A DNA stretch of 64,000 nucleotides from Cheilinus undulatus (lineage: Eukaryota > Chordata > Actinopteri > Labriformes > Labridae). The stretch covers positions 35,820,020 through 35,884,019 of the forward strand of contig NC_054886.1 in assembly GCF_018320785.1 (NCBI RefSeq). The letters are read 5' to 3'. A program made the translations under genes and the position numbers. This document shows positions 20,480 through 32,700 of the stretch, one piece after another; the stretch's first letter is position 1, and each line of letters starts with the position of its first letter. Below the pieces are notes generated by a model that did not search any database, was not told where the DNA came from, and saw only the letters and a list, made by a program, of their open reading frames with translations.

Positions 20480-23292
20480 GAAGACATTAAAGATCATCAC
20501 AGGGACCTTAGTACTGTCAGACCAGATCCAGCCTGGTCCTGGGTCTGTCTGAGTCCACCTGAACATTAAAGATCATCACAGTGACCTCAGTAGTCAGACC
20601 AGATCCAGCCTGGTCCTGGGTCTGTCTGAGTCCACCTGAACATTAAAGATCATCACAGTGACCTCAGTAGTCAGACCAGATCCAGCCTGGTCCTGGGTCT
20701 GTCTGAGTCCACCTGAACATTAAAGATCATCACAGTGACCTTAGTACTGTCAGACCAGATCCAGCCTGGTCCTGGGTCTGTCTGAGTCCACCTGAACATT
20801 AAAGATCATCACAGTGACCTTAGTACTGTCAGACCAGATCCAGCCTGGTCCTGGGTCTGTCTGAGTCCACCTGAACATTAAAGATCATCACAGTCACCTT
20901 TGTACTGTCAGACCAGATCCAGCCTGGTCCTGGGTCTGTCTGAGTCCACCTGAACATTAAAGATCATCACAGTGACCTCAGTAGTCAGACCAGATCCAGC
21001 CTGGTCCTGGGTCTGTCTGAGTCCACCTGAACATTAAAGATCATCACAGGGACCTTAGTGCTGTCAGACCAGATCCAGCCTGGTCCTGGGTCTGTCTGAG
21101 TCCACCTGAACATTAAAGATCATCACAGTGACCTCAGTAGTCAGACCAGATCCAGCCTGGTCCTGGGTCTGTCTGAGTCCACCTGAACATTAAAGATCAT
21201 CACAGTGACCTTAGTACTGTCAGACCAGATCCAGCCTGGTCCTGGGTCTGTCTGAGTCCACCTGAACATTAAAGATCATCACAGTGACCTCAGTAGTCAG
21301 ACCAGATCCAGCCTGGTCCTGGGTCTGTCTGAGTCCACCTGAACATTAAAGATCATCACAGTGACCTCAGTAGTCAGACCAGATCCAGCCTGGTCCTGGG
21401 TCTGTCTGAGTCCACCTGAACATTAAAGATCATCACAGGGACCTTAGTGCTGTCAGACCAGATCCAGCCTGGTCCTGGGTCTGTCTGAGTCCACCTGAAC
21501 ATTAAAGATCATCACAGTGACCTCAGTAGTCAGACCAGATCCAGCCTGGTCCTGGGTCTGTCTGAGTCCACCTGAACATTAAAGATCATCACAGTGACCT
21601 TAGTACTGTCAGACCAGATCCAGCCTGGTCCTGGGTCTGTCTGAGTCCACCTGAACATTAAAGATCATCACAGTGACCTTAGTACTGTCAGACCAGATCC
21701 AGCCTGGTCCTGGGTCTGTCTGAGTCCACCTGAACATTAAAGATCATCACAGTCACCTTTGTACTGTCAGACCAGATCCAGCCTGGTCCTGGGTCTGTCT
21801 GAGTCCACCTGAACATTAAAGATCATCACAGTGACCTCAGTAGTCAGACCAGATCCAGCCTGGTCCTGGGTCTGTCTGAGTCCACCTGAACATTAAAGAT
21901 CATCACAGGGACCTTAGTGCTGTCAGACCAGATCCAGCCTGGTCCTGGGTCTGTCTGAGTCCACCTGAACATTAAAGATCATCACAGTGACCTCAGTAGT
22001 CAGACCAGATCCAGCCTGGTCCTGGGTCTGTCTGAGTCCACCTGAACATTAAAGATCATCACAGTGACCTCAGTAGTCAGACCAGATCCAGCCTGGTCCT
22101 GGGTCTGTCTGAGTCCACCTGAACATTAAAGATCATCACAGGGACCTTAGTGCTGTCAGACCAGATCCAGCCTGGTCCTGGGTCTGTCTGAGTCCACCTG
22201 AACATTAAAGATCATCACAGTGACCTCAGTAGTCAGACCAGATCCAGCCTGGTCCTGGGTCTGTCTGAGTCCACCTGAACATTAAAGATCATCACAGTGA
22301 CCTTAGTACTGTCAGACCAGATCCAGCCTGGTCCTGGGTCTGTCTGAGTCCACCTGAACATTAAAGATCATCACAGTGACCTTAGTACTGTCAGACCAGA
22401 TCCAGCCTGGTCCTGGGTCTGTCTGAGTCCACCTGAACATTAAAGATCATCACAGTCACCTTTGTACTGTCAGACCAGATCCAGCCTGGTCCTGGGTCTG
22501 TCTGAGTCCACCTGAACATTAAAGATCATCACAGTGACCTAGTAGTCAGACCAGATCCAGCCTGGTCCTGGGTCTGTCTGAGTCCACCTGAACATTAAAG
22601 ATCATCACAGGGACCTTAGTGCTGTCAGACCAGATCCAGCCTGGTCCTGGGTCTGTCTGAGTCCACCTGAACATTAAAGATCATCACAGTGACCTCAGTA
22701 GTCAGACCAGATCCAGCCTGGTCCTGGGTCTGTCTGAGTCCACCTGAACATTAAAGATCATCACAGTGACCTCAGTAGTCAGACCAGATCCAGCCTGGTC
22801 CTGGGTCTGTCTGAGTCCACCTGAACATTAAAGATCATCACAGGGACCTTAGTGCTGTCAGACCAGATCCAGCCTGGTCCTGGGTCTGTCTGAGTCCACC
22901 TGAACATTAAAGATCATCACAGTGACCTCAGTAGTCAGACCAGATCCAGCCTGGTCCTGGGTCTGTCTGAGTCCACCTGAACATTAAAGATCATCACAGT
23001 GACCTTAGTACTGTCAGACCAGATCCAGCCTGGTCCTGGGTCTGTCTGAGTCCACCTGAACATTAAAGATCATCACAGTGACCTCAGTAGTCAGACCAGA
23101 TCCAGCCTGGTCCTGGGTCTGTCTGAGTCCACCTGAACATTAAAGATCATCACAGTGACCTTAGTACTGTCAGACCAGATCCAGCCTGGTCCTGGGTCTG
23201 TCTGAGTCCACCTGAACATTAAAGATCATCACAGTGACCTTAGTACTGTCAGACCAGATCCAGCCTGGTCCTGGGTCTGTCTGAGTCCACCA
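20480..23292 (+). repeat. 77/79-bp minisatellite, about 36 copies, with higher-order structure
   Basis: Each unit contains CCAGATCCAGCCTGGTCCTG, then GTCTGTCTGAGTCCACC, then TTAAAGATCATCACAG. Copies differ mainly in the joint: GTGACCTCAGTA (77 bp), GTGACCTTAGTACT, GGGACCTTAGTGCT and GTCACCTTTGTACT (79 bp). The order of the variants repeats in blocks of nine units (about 703 bp). Copies are otherwise nearly identical, which points to recent homogenisation. Confidence 0.95.
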
Positions 23293-23949
23293 TTAAAGCA
23301 GCTGGTATTAATGATTAATTATGATTTTTGCCAGCACTTCCTTCTCTACAGTCTGAAGGTCACTCTGAGAGGTCAGCAGTGTTTAATGAAGGATAAAAAC
23401 TAAAGTACATTATTTTTATTATTATAACCAAATTCCAAAAAAGTTGGGACGGGACAACAAAAGGCTGGAAAAGTAAGAGCAGGAGGAGCATTCTAACAAA
23501 GCATCCTGCTGAAACATGATATCCTCAGATTTACTCAGTACCCCCCCCCCCCAGCCCTGTCAGATTTCTTGCTACTTTGCAGCCACAGCTGCACCCTTTG
23601 ACTCCCTCCCCTCTGTTTGTATGTGGGAGATAAGCCAGCTGTTCAAGGCTGTAAGAAGGAGGGAATGTTCCTTCTCCTGGAGCTCAGACCAGGGCCTCTC
23701 TGTGGTTAGGACTCATACCTGCTCTATGTTTTTGATTTATTTATCCTACCCAGGATTTCCTCCTGAGGGCGGCTGACCTGATAGTGAACATGGAACAGCT
23801 GGCTGCTCACTAACACTTCATGAGAGGGGTGTAGTTAGATAGGTCAAAGGTCAGTGACCACAATCTGTCTGTAAGAATCTGTGCCAAAAGGCAACACAGT
23901 TTAAAAAGAAAACCAAGCAGGGAGGCGGAGCTTAACAACCAGCCCCCCC
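23293..23949. other. Intergenic DNA with one transposon fragment
   Basis: CAAATTCCAAAAAAGTTGGG at about 23,430 followed by GGCTGGAAAAGTAAGAG (to 23,480) is a fragment of the AAAAAAGTTGGGAC element family. A C-run lies at 23,540. The rest, including an 86-codon open stretch at 23,516, shows no gene signal. Confidence 0.5.
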
Positions 23950-24474
23950 ACTGCTATAAAAACTTCACACATTCATATTTTTTCTACTTTTTTGCATAAA
24001 TCTCTTTAACATCTTCAGCTGTGCTCAAAACTACCAAACATTCAATCATTTTGAGGATTTTAACCCTTTAAATGCCAGTTTGATTACTCAAAGATCTAAA
24101 AATGTGGTTTGAATGGGAGTCAATGGGACGTTTTTGTGACTCTAAAGGGTCGTAAATGTTAAATCAGACGCTACACAACTACTAAAAATGCATCAGAGTC
24201 AATATTTTGGATAATCACTGACATGTCCACGCTGGATTTAGAAATAATGCCCCAGCCATCCAACATCTGGTTAAAGGAAGATTTCACAGTTTTTCACTTT
24301 TTTTCTTAAAAAACATCACTGACTTTAAGTAATCAAACTGGCATTTAAAGGGTTAAAATCCTCAAAATGATTGAATGTTTGGTAGTTTTGAGCACAGATT
24401 CAGTTGTTGAAAGGATTTATGTAAAAAAAAAAAAAAGCAGGAAAAAAAATAATGTGTTCAGTTTTTATAGCGGT
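23950..24474. mobile_element. Fold-back element II, same family as element I
   Basis: Arms at 23,950-24,092 and 24,328-24,474 are inverted repeats (TGCTCAAAACTACCAAACAT, then TTTTAACCCTTTAAATGCC). The inner arm sequence matches element I. The outer ends differ: CTGCTATAAAAACTTCACAC here instead of the CCCTCTGGACACC end. Confidence 0.75.
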
Positions 24475-25670
24475 TTTTTGGAAGTGGATGTTTTTTTGTC
24501 CTTCGCGGCTTTAAAGGGGGTAAATGTGTTTCACAGTTTGACTCAAAAATTCACCTTGAAAGAAACTTTGTTACAAATATGTAAAGCACATGAACACAGT
24601 TAAAACGGTGAACAGAGGAAGAGGAAAGATTTACGCAGATGGACAGAAACATCCCTACAGACGCCTGAGGGTGAAGGGAAATGTTTACAGAATTTCTTTT
24701 TATTTATTTACTTTTTATTGTTTTCATTTTTCATTTAACTTGTTTTATTTTCTTTTATCAATTTATTTTGTATTTTCTAATTATTGTTTCAATTTTTTTA
24801 TTTTGTGCTCTTTTTTCATCTTTTTATTACATTAAAATGTACAGAAGAGGTTTAGGGTGACTGAAAAAATAATCGCGACGAAAAATTTTGTTTTACTCAA
24901 GAAAAAAATTAGAATTCTAAAATTAAAATAAAAAAACTTTCACTTGAGAATTCTGACTTTAATTAAAAAATAAATAAATAACGCATTTAAAAAAAAAAAT
25001 CAGTCCTCTTCTATAAAAATGGCTGCTGGTGTTTCTGTAAAATTTCTTTATGCATCACTACATGTAGTCTTAAAAATAAAGTTAAATAACAAATTCCTTA
25101 AATGATTGAATCTGTGATTGTCTCAGTAAAAGTTTATTTTATTGTGTAATAAATGATCATGAAAGCCTCGTATTCTTCTTAGGGGTCTGACCAGACTTGT
25201 CTCATGAGAACCAGACGAGATTTCGCACTTTCTTTTTGATTCAGGACAAACCCACATGATTGGGCTAGAAACGCCTATGGCTACAATCACAACAATAACA
25301 AGAGCATAATATAAATGATAATAATATAAAAGCTTTAAAACTGACTGAAACATAAATATCTGCACCAGAAAAATCAAAGTATTTCTCTGCTTTTAATGAT
25401 CCGGAGGTTAAATAAAGTCCAACCTGGTGTGGAGGAGTCATCCTTCCTCTCAGACGGCCACCCTGGACAGCGCTCCTCTTCCTCACCAGAGTCTGGTCTC
25501 AACACTGAGCTGAGGACAAGGACACCTCATCAGACAGCTAAGAGCACTTCCTGTCACATGACTGACCCTACAACAGATCAATATCATCACTAAACTCACT
25601 CAGACTAAAACTAAAACATAAAAACATAAAAACAGCCCTTTAACGATTCAAAACACATTTCTAGCTGAGG
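24475..25670. other. AT-rich intergenic DNA, nothing recognised
   Basis: Long A/T runs occur at 24,690-25,010. The stretch 25,396-25,593 is open on the plus strand for 65 codons (Ser/Pro-rich). It has no recognisable domain and no clear splice frame. Confidence 0.5.
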
Positions 25671-25686
25671 TGAAAACTAATCCTAC

Positions 25687-25775
25687 CTTCTATGAAGACA
25701 GCAGACGAAGAGACGCCCGCCTACTCTGCATGAACCAAGAGAGGGAAAGGGGCGGGACCAACTCCTCAATGATCC
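25687..25775 (-). other. Candidate untranslated first exon for a minus-strand gene, possibly the zinc-finger gene
   Basis: On the minus strand a CCGCCCCTTTCC-containing segment ends at donor-like CATAGAAG/GTAGGATT. It is the only promoter-like, exon-like stretch upstream of the zinc-finger exon in the window, but 9 kb away. The link is a guess. Confidence 0.2.
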
Positions 25776-26004
25776 TGGGACTGAGGGGGGTCAGAACACT
25801 GGAACAGTCCATTTATTCAGTATTTTATTTTTTATTGATCACTTTTAGGAAAGACTTTCTCATAACAGACAAATTTAAGAGTTTCATTCATTCTTGAGAA
25901 AAACACAGAAGAAAGTCTACGTTTATCTGAACCCCCCATCTCTGCTCACAATGGTTCAGTCCTGCCTTGAACTAAAATAGGTACACCTGCCAACAGAGTC
26001 TGCT

Positions 26005-27295
26005 GGGCCCCTAAAAACCCAGAGAATGGACCCTGATAAACCCAGAGAACGGACCCTGACAGACCCAGAGAATGGACCCTGATAAACCAGAGAATGGACC
26101 CTGACAGACCCAGAGACTGGACCCTGATAAACCAGAGAATGGCCCCTGATAAACCCAGAGAATGGACCCTGATAAACCCAGAGAATGGACCCTGATAAAC
26201 CCAGAGAACGGACCCTGATAAACCCAGAGAATGGACCCTGATAAACCCAGAGAATGGACCCTGATAAACCCAGAGAATGGACCCTGATAAACCCAGAGAA
26301 CGGACCCTGATAAACCCAGAGAATGGACCCTGATAAACCCAGAGAATGGACCCTGATAAACCCAGAGAATGGACCCTGATAAACCCAGAGAATGGACCCT
26401 GATAAACCCAGAGAATGGACCCTGATAAACCCAGAGAACGGACCCTGATAATCCCAGAGAACGGACCCTGATAAACCCAGAGAATGGACCCTGATAAACC
26501 AGAGAATGGACCCTAAAAACCCAGAGAATGGACCCTGATAAACCAGAGAATGTCCCCTGACAGACCCAGAGACTGGACCCTGATAAACCAGAGAATGGAC
26601 CCTGACAGACCCAGAGAATGGACCCTGATAAACCAGAGAATGGACCCTGATAAACCCAGAGAACGGACCCTGATAAACCCAGAGAATGGACCCTGATAAA
26701 CCAGAGAATGGACCCTGACAGACCCAGAGACTGGACCCTGATAAACCAGAGAATGGCCCCTGACAGACCCAGAGACTGGACCCTGATAAACCAGAGAACG
26801 GACCCTGATAAACCCAGAGAATGGACCCTGATAAACCCAGAGACTGGACCCTGATAAACCCAGAGAATGGACCCTGATAAACCCAGAGACTGGACCCTGA
26901 TAAACCCAGAGAATGGACCCTGACAGACCCAGAGACTGGACCCTGATAAACCAGAGAATGGCCCCTGACAGACCCAGAGACTGGACCCTGATAAACCAGA
27001 GAACGGACCCTGATAAACCTAGAGAATGGACCCTGATAAACCCAGAGAATGGACCCTGATAGACCCAGAGACTGGACCCTGATAAACCCAGAGAATGGAC
27101 CCTGATAAACCAGAGAATGGACCCTGATAGACCCAGAGAATGGACCCTGATAGACCCAGAGAATGGACCCTGATAAACCCAGAGAATGGACCCTGATAAA
27201 CCCAGAGAATGGACCCTGATAGACACAGAGAATGGACCCTGATAAACCAGAGAATGGACCCTGATAGACCCAGAGAATGGACCCTGATAAACCCA
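26005..27295 (+). repeat. 23-bp minisatellite, array 1 (about 57 copies)
   Basis: The unit is GAGAATGGACCCTGATAAAC plus CCA. Variants are GAGAACGG, GAGACTGG, GACAGACCC and a 22-bp form lacking one C. A 23-bp period rotates through three frames, so all three minus-strand frames stay open. The long reading frames here are not evidence of genes. Confidence 0.95.
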
Positions 27296-29466
27296 GAAAA
27301 TAAATGGATGGATGGATGATGGTTGGATGATGGTTGGATGATGGATGGATGATGGTTGGATCATGGATGGATGATGGATGGATGATGGTTGGATGATGGA
27401 TGATGGCTGGATGATGGTTGGATGATGGATGGATGATGGTTGGATGATGGATGGATGATGGTTGGATCATGGATGGATGATGGATGGATGATGGTTGGAT
27501 GATGGGTGGATGATGGATGAGTGATGGTTGGATGATGGTTGGATGATGGATGGATGATGTGTGGATGATGGGTGGATGATGGATGGATGATGGTTGGATG
27601 ATGGATGGATGATGGGTGGATGATGGATGGATGATGGGCGGATGATTGATGGATAATGGATGGATGATGGGTGGATGATGGTTGGATGATGGATGGATGA
27701 TGGATGGATGATGGATGATGGGTGGATGATGGATGGATGATGGATGGTTGGATGATGGTTCAATGATGGGTGGATGATGGATGGATGATGGATGATGGAT
27801 GATGGATGATGGGTGGATGATGGATGGATGATGGGTGGATGATGGATGGATAATGGATGGATGATGGGTGGATGATGGTTGGATGATGGATGGATGATGG
27901 ATGGATGATGGATGATGGGTGGATGATGGATGGATGATGAATGGTTGGATGATGGTTCAATGATGGGTGGATGATGGATGATGGATGATGGGTGGATGAT
28001 GGATGGATGATGGTTCAATGATGGATGGATGATGGATGGTTGGATGATGGTTCAATGATGGGTGGATGATGGATGATGGATGGATGATGGATAGATGATG
28101 GATGATGATGGATGATGGGTGGATGATAGGTGGATGATGGATGATGGATGGATGGATGGATGATGGTTGGATGATGGATGGATGATGGGTGGATGATGGA
28201 TGGATGATGGGTGGATGATGGATGGATGATGGATGGTTGGATGACGGTTCAATGATGGATGGATGATGGATGGATGATGGATGATGGGTGGATGATGGAT
28301 GGATGATGGGTGGATGATGGATGGATGATGGATGGTTGGATGACGGTTCAATGATGGATGGATGATGGATGGATGATGGATGATGGGTGGATGATGGATG
28401 GATGAGTGATGGTTGGATGATGGTTGGATGATGGATGGATGATGTGTGGATGATGGGTGGATGATGGATGGATGATGGTTGGATGATGGATGGATGATGG
28501 GTGGATGATGGATGGATGATGGGCGGATGATGGATGGATGATGGATGGATGATGGGTGGATGATGGTTGGATGATGGATGGATGATGGATGGATGATGGA
28601 TGATGGGTGGATGATGGATGGATGATGGGTGGATGATGGTTGGATGATGGATGGATGATGGATGGATGATGGATGATGGGTGGATGATGGATGGATGATG
28701 AATGGTTGGATGATGGTTCAATGATGGGTGGATGATGGATGGATGATGGATGATGGGTGGATGATGGATGGATGATGGGTGGATGATGGATGGATAATGG
28801 ATGGATGATGGGTGGATGATGGTTGGATGATGGATGGATGATGGATGGATGATGGATGATGGGTGGATGATGGATGGATGATGAATGGTTGGATGATGGT
28901 TCAATGATGGGTGGATGATGGATGATGGATGATGGGTGGATGATGGATGGATGATGGTTCAATGATGGATGGATGATGGATGGTTGGATGATGGTTCAAT
29001 GATGGGTGGATGATGGATGATGGATGGATGATGGATAGATGATGGATGATGATGGATGATGGGTGGATGATAGGTGGATGATGGATGATGGATGGATGGA
29101 TGGATGATGGTTGGATGATTGATGGATGATGGGTGGATGATGGATGGATGATGGGTGGATGATGGATGGATGATGGATGGTTGGATGACGGTTCAATGAT
29201 GGATGGATGATGGATGGATGATGGATGATGGGTGGATGATGGATGGATGATGGATGGTTGGATGACGGTTCAATGATGGATGGATGATGGATGGATGATG
29301 GATGATGGGTGGATGATGGATGATGGATGGATGATGGATGGATGGATGATGGTTAGATGATGGATGATGGGTGGATGATGGATGATGGGTGGATGATGGA
29401 TGATGGGTGGATGATGGATGATGGATGGATGATGGATGGATGCATGATGGTTGGATGATGGATGGA
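27296..29466 (+). repeat. GGAT/GATGAT microsatellite-minisatellite, 2.2 kb
   Basis: It is built from GGATGGATGATGG and GGGTGGATGATGG, with rarer GGTTCAATGATGG, GGATAGATGATGG and GTGTGGATGATGG. A segment of about 0.9 kb is duplicated inside it. Minus-strand frames rich in His-Pro-Ser-Ile are by-products. Confidence 0.95.
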
Positions 29467-29521
29467 AAGTGAAAGTATTAAAAGGTAGAAGATATCTGAT
29501 GTTTAAATAAATATTTTTTTC

Positions 29522-29527
29522 TTTATT
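29522..29527 (-). promoter_or_regulatory. Poly(A) signal of the Fc-receptor-like gene
   Basis: The minus strand reads GTAAATAAAGAAA, with the exact AATAAA about 70 bases after the stop codon at 29,596. The GGAT array begins 55 bases further on. Confidence 0.65.
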
Positions 29528-29595
29528 TACACAAAAACATAAAACAGTGAAAAATAAAAATGTATTTTTATCAAACATGGAGGAAACAGCCGAGA

Positions 29596-29708
29596 TCAGA
29601 AATGATACTCTGTGGTCACGTTAGCGATGGCGTCATCGTACTGATGGTCCGATCCCTCATCATCCTCTTGTAGAGACGACATCGCCATGGAAACAGACGG
29701 GTTCTCTC
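29596..29708 (-). CDS. Fc-receptor-like last exon: cytoplasmic tail and stop
   Basis: Acceptor ATCCTACAG. The tail is acidic (QEDDEGSD) with two tyrosines, in QYDDAI and TEYHF at the very end. Neither fits the ITIM pattern in full, since the +3 residue is Ala in the first and absent in the second. Confidence 0.85.
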
Positions 29709-32700
29709 CTGTAGGATAAAGAATTAGGGTTTTCTATCACAGCTGATCGACACAGTCCTCATGGATTCATTGATCCTTATTTAATCAGTGTGATCAGCGA
29801 TGTTAGCATGTTTACATGAACATGAAGCGTTACCTTTGGGTCTGCATGGGTACGACATCGCTGCCAGCACGGTGCAGACCACGTACAGACAGACCACCAC
29901 TACCTTACATAGCGCTGAGGTCAGAGGTGAGTCTGCAGAGGAGAAAGCTGAAACGACGTTTGGATCTGCAGAGACAGAAACACACCTGGTCAGGTAAACG
30001 AGACTGATGTTTAAATCTTCATCAGCAGGACCTGATGACCCAACAGCTAAAGAGGTTAGCATCGCCACTCTACAGATGGTTCCTGTTTGAATCTCAGCCA
30101 CACAGAGCCGTTTTAACGATCTCTGGTTCGTAGGTCTGGAGAGGCAAGTTTATCAGCAGAACACAGTAGAAACATTTAAAACCCAGAAAAGTTACAGAGC
30201 AGAGCTGGAGTTAAGGTAGTGATGTCAGAGGAGATGTCAGTCAAAGCAGCAGTGGACCGGTTTCTCTTCAGATCTAAAGCAGATCTGATATGTTCTGTTC
30301 CAGATATACAGAGCATAGAAGCTGAACGTTGCTTCTCTGTGTTTAGTTCTGACTCTGGGGACACAGAGCAGACCTGGACCAGACCACCTGAGCGGTCTGG
30401 ATGGTTCATTCTAGACAGCGGGTCGTTGTAGTCCTCTATTAAGTCCTGAAAGAGATTCCTCAGGAGGGTGTCTGGGCTCAGCCTTAGAGATAGGGTGAGG
30501 AACTCGGACATCCGGAAGGATCTGGAAGTAGAGCCGCTGCTCCTTCATGTTGGAAAGAGCCAGCTGAGGTGGTTCAGGCATCCGATCAGGATACCTCCTG
30601 GTTGCCTCCCTGTGGAGGTCTTCTGGGCACGTCCAACTGAAAGGAGACCACGGGGTAGACCCAGAACTTGCTGGAGGGATTCTATATCTCATCTGGCCCG
30701 GGAGCGCCTCGGAATCCCCCAGGAGGAGTTAGAAAAAGTTGTTGGGGAGAGAGATGTCTGGAATGACTAGCTCAGCCAGCGGCCACCGTGACCTGTCCCC
30801 GGATTGGCAGAAGATACGGAGGCCCAGACATGACATGGTCAACAAAAAAAAAAAAAAGGAAAAAGAAAACTTAAATTGTGGCCACAGTATAGCTATAATA
30901 TGCGCACAAAATAATCATTCATGGCCACAAAATTATTTGTGGCCACGAAATACTAAATTATGGCCACAAAATACCAATCTAGGCCACAAAATAATAATTT
31001 ATGACCAGAAAATACTAAATTGTGGCCACAAGATACTTATTCATGGCCACAAAATACTATTCTATGGCAACAAAATAATTCATGGCCATGAAATGCTAAA
31101 TTATTGCAACAAAAAACTAATTTGTGGCCACGAAATGCTAAATTGTGTCGACAAAATACTAAATTGTGGAAACAAAATACCTATTTGTAGCCAAAAAATA
31201 ATAATTAATGGCCACAAAATACTATATTGTGGCCACAAAATACTAATTTGTAGCCATGACATGTTCATTAAACCACGTGATGTACCAGTGAGCATTTGTG
31301 TTGTGAAAAGTGACGTTGTTGGTGTTTTAGCTCGATAATGAGCCTGTGTAGATGTGAGGAAACAAGACGCCGTAAACAGCTGACTTCATCCTTCTCATCA
31401 GCTGATTTAGAGAAACATTAGATGCACATTTTGATACATTTTGTGACTTTTTGTCCTTCTCTGAGCGTCCAGAACAAGAACGCCTGTGTTCTGTGACCTC
31501 AGGGTGGATGTGTTGTTTCTTGTTGCCTATAGCTGCAAAATGGCCTCCCTCCTGAGGTTTGATGCTGGTCTTCCCTTCTGCAGCTTCCTGGCTGTGTCCT
31601 TCCAGATATGGGGGTTGAGGAGGCGCTTTGCGTGGGAGGGAGTGCAGGCCAGCCGACCTCCTCACATATCTCACATCCTCTGTTTAAACAAGGCCAAGAT
31701 TCATCCTTTGGCTTCAAACTCTAGGGAGGACGAGCACTCAGAGATTGTAAACATTCGGTATAAACGTACCAGGTGAACCAGGCCTGCCTGTGAGGGGGGG
31801 TCAGCTGCAGAGGAGGGTGACCTGAAAGGAGTGTTTGAGAAAACAACTCTGGAAAAAACCAAAGGAGAATATCCTGAGATCACCACAGAAATCTGCTTCC
31901 ATTTCAAACATCCTGTCTCTGCAGATTACAAAACAGGCCCAGAAAGTCCTGGTGTCAGGGTCTCTATCAGCCCTGGAGAGGATCGACTCAGCAGAGTGAG
32001 GGGCTCCAACAGAGAACGGACCCTGATAAACCCAGAGAACAGACCCTGATAAACCCAGAGACTGGACCCTGATAAACCCAGAGAATGGACCCTGATAAAC
32101 CCAAAGACAGGACCCTGATAAACCCAGAGACTGGACCCTGATAAACCCAGAGACTGGACCCTGATAAACCCAGAGACTGGACCCTGATAAACCTAGAGAA
32201 CTGACCCTGATAAACCCAGAGAACGGACCCTGATAAACCCAGAGAATGGACCCTTATAACCCAGAGAATGGACCCTGATAAACCCAGAGAATGGACCCTG
32301 ATAAACCCAGAGAACGGACCCTGATAAACCCAGAGAATGGACCCTGATAAACCCAGAGAATGGACCCTTATAACCCAGAGAACGGACCCTGATAAACCCA
32401 GAGAACGGACCCTGATAAACCCAGAGAACAGACCCTGATAAACCCAGAGAATGGACCCTGATAAACCCAGAGAATGGACCCTGATAAACCCAGAGAATGG
32501 ACCCTGATAAACCCAGAGAATGGACCCTGATAAACCCAGAGAATGGACCCTGATAAACCCAGAGAACGGACCCTGATAAACCCAGAGAACGGATCCTGAT
32601 AAACCCAGAGAACGGACCCTGATAAACCCAGTGAACGGACCCTGATAAACCCAGAGAACTGACCCTGATAAACCCAGAGAGACTGGACCCTGATAAACCC

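Noticed and set aside
20480-23292. CRISPR-like look of a regular repeat array
   Set aside because: The host is a vertebrate. The whole 77/79-bp unit is conserved, with no variable spacers and no cas genes.
25956-27470. 504-codon and 283-codon minus-strand reading frames (GLSGSILWVYQGPF repeats)
   Set aside because: They are the 23-bp minisatellite read in rotating frames. All three frames are open and there is no start context, domain or codon bias.
27467-28962. Several minus-strand frames rich in HPSIIHPSS
   Set aside because: They are translations of the GGAT/GATGAT array.
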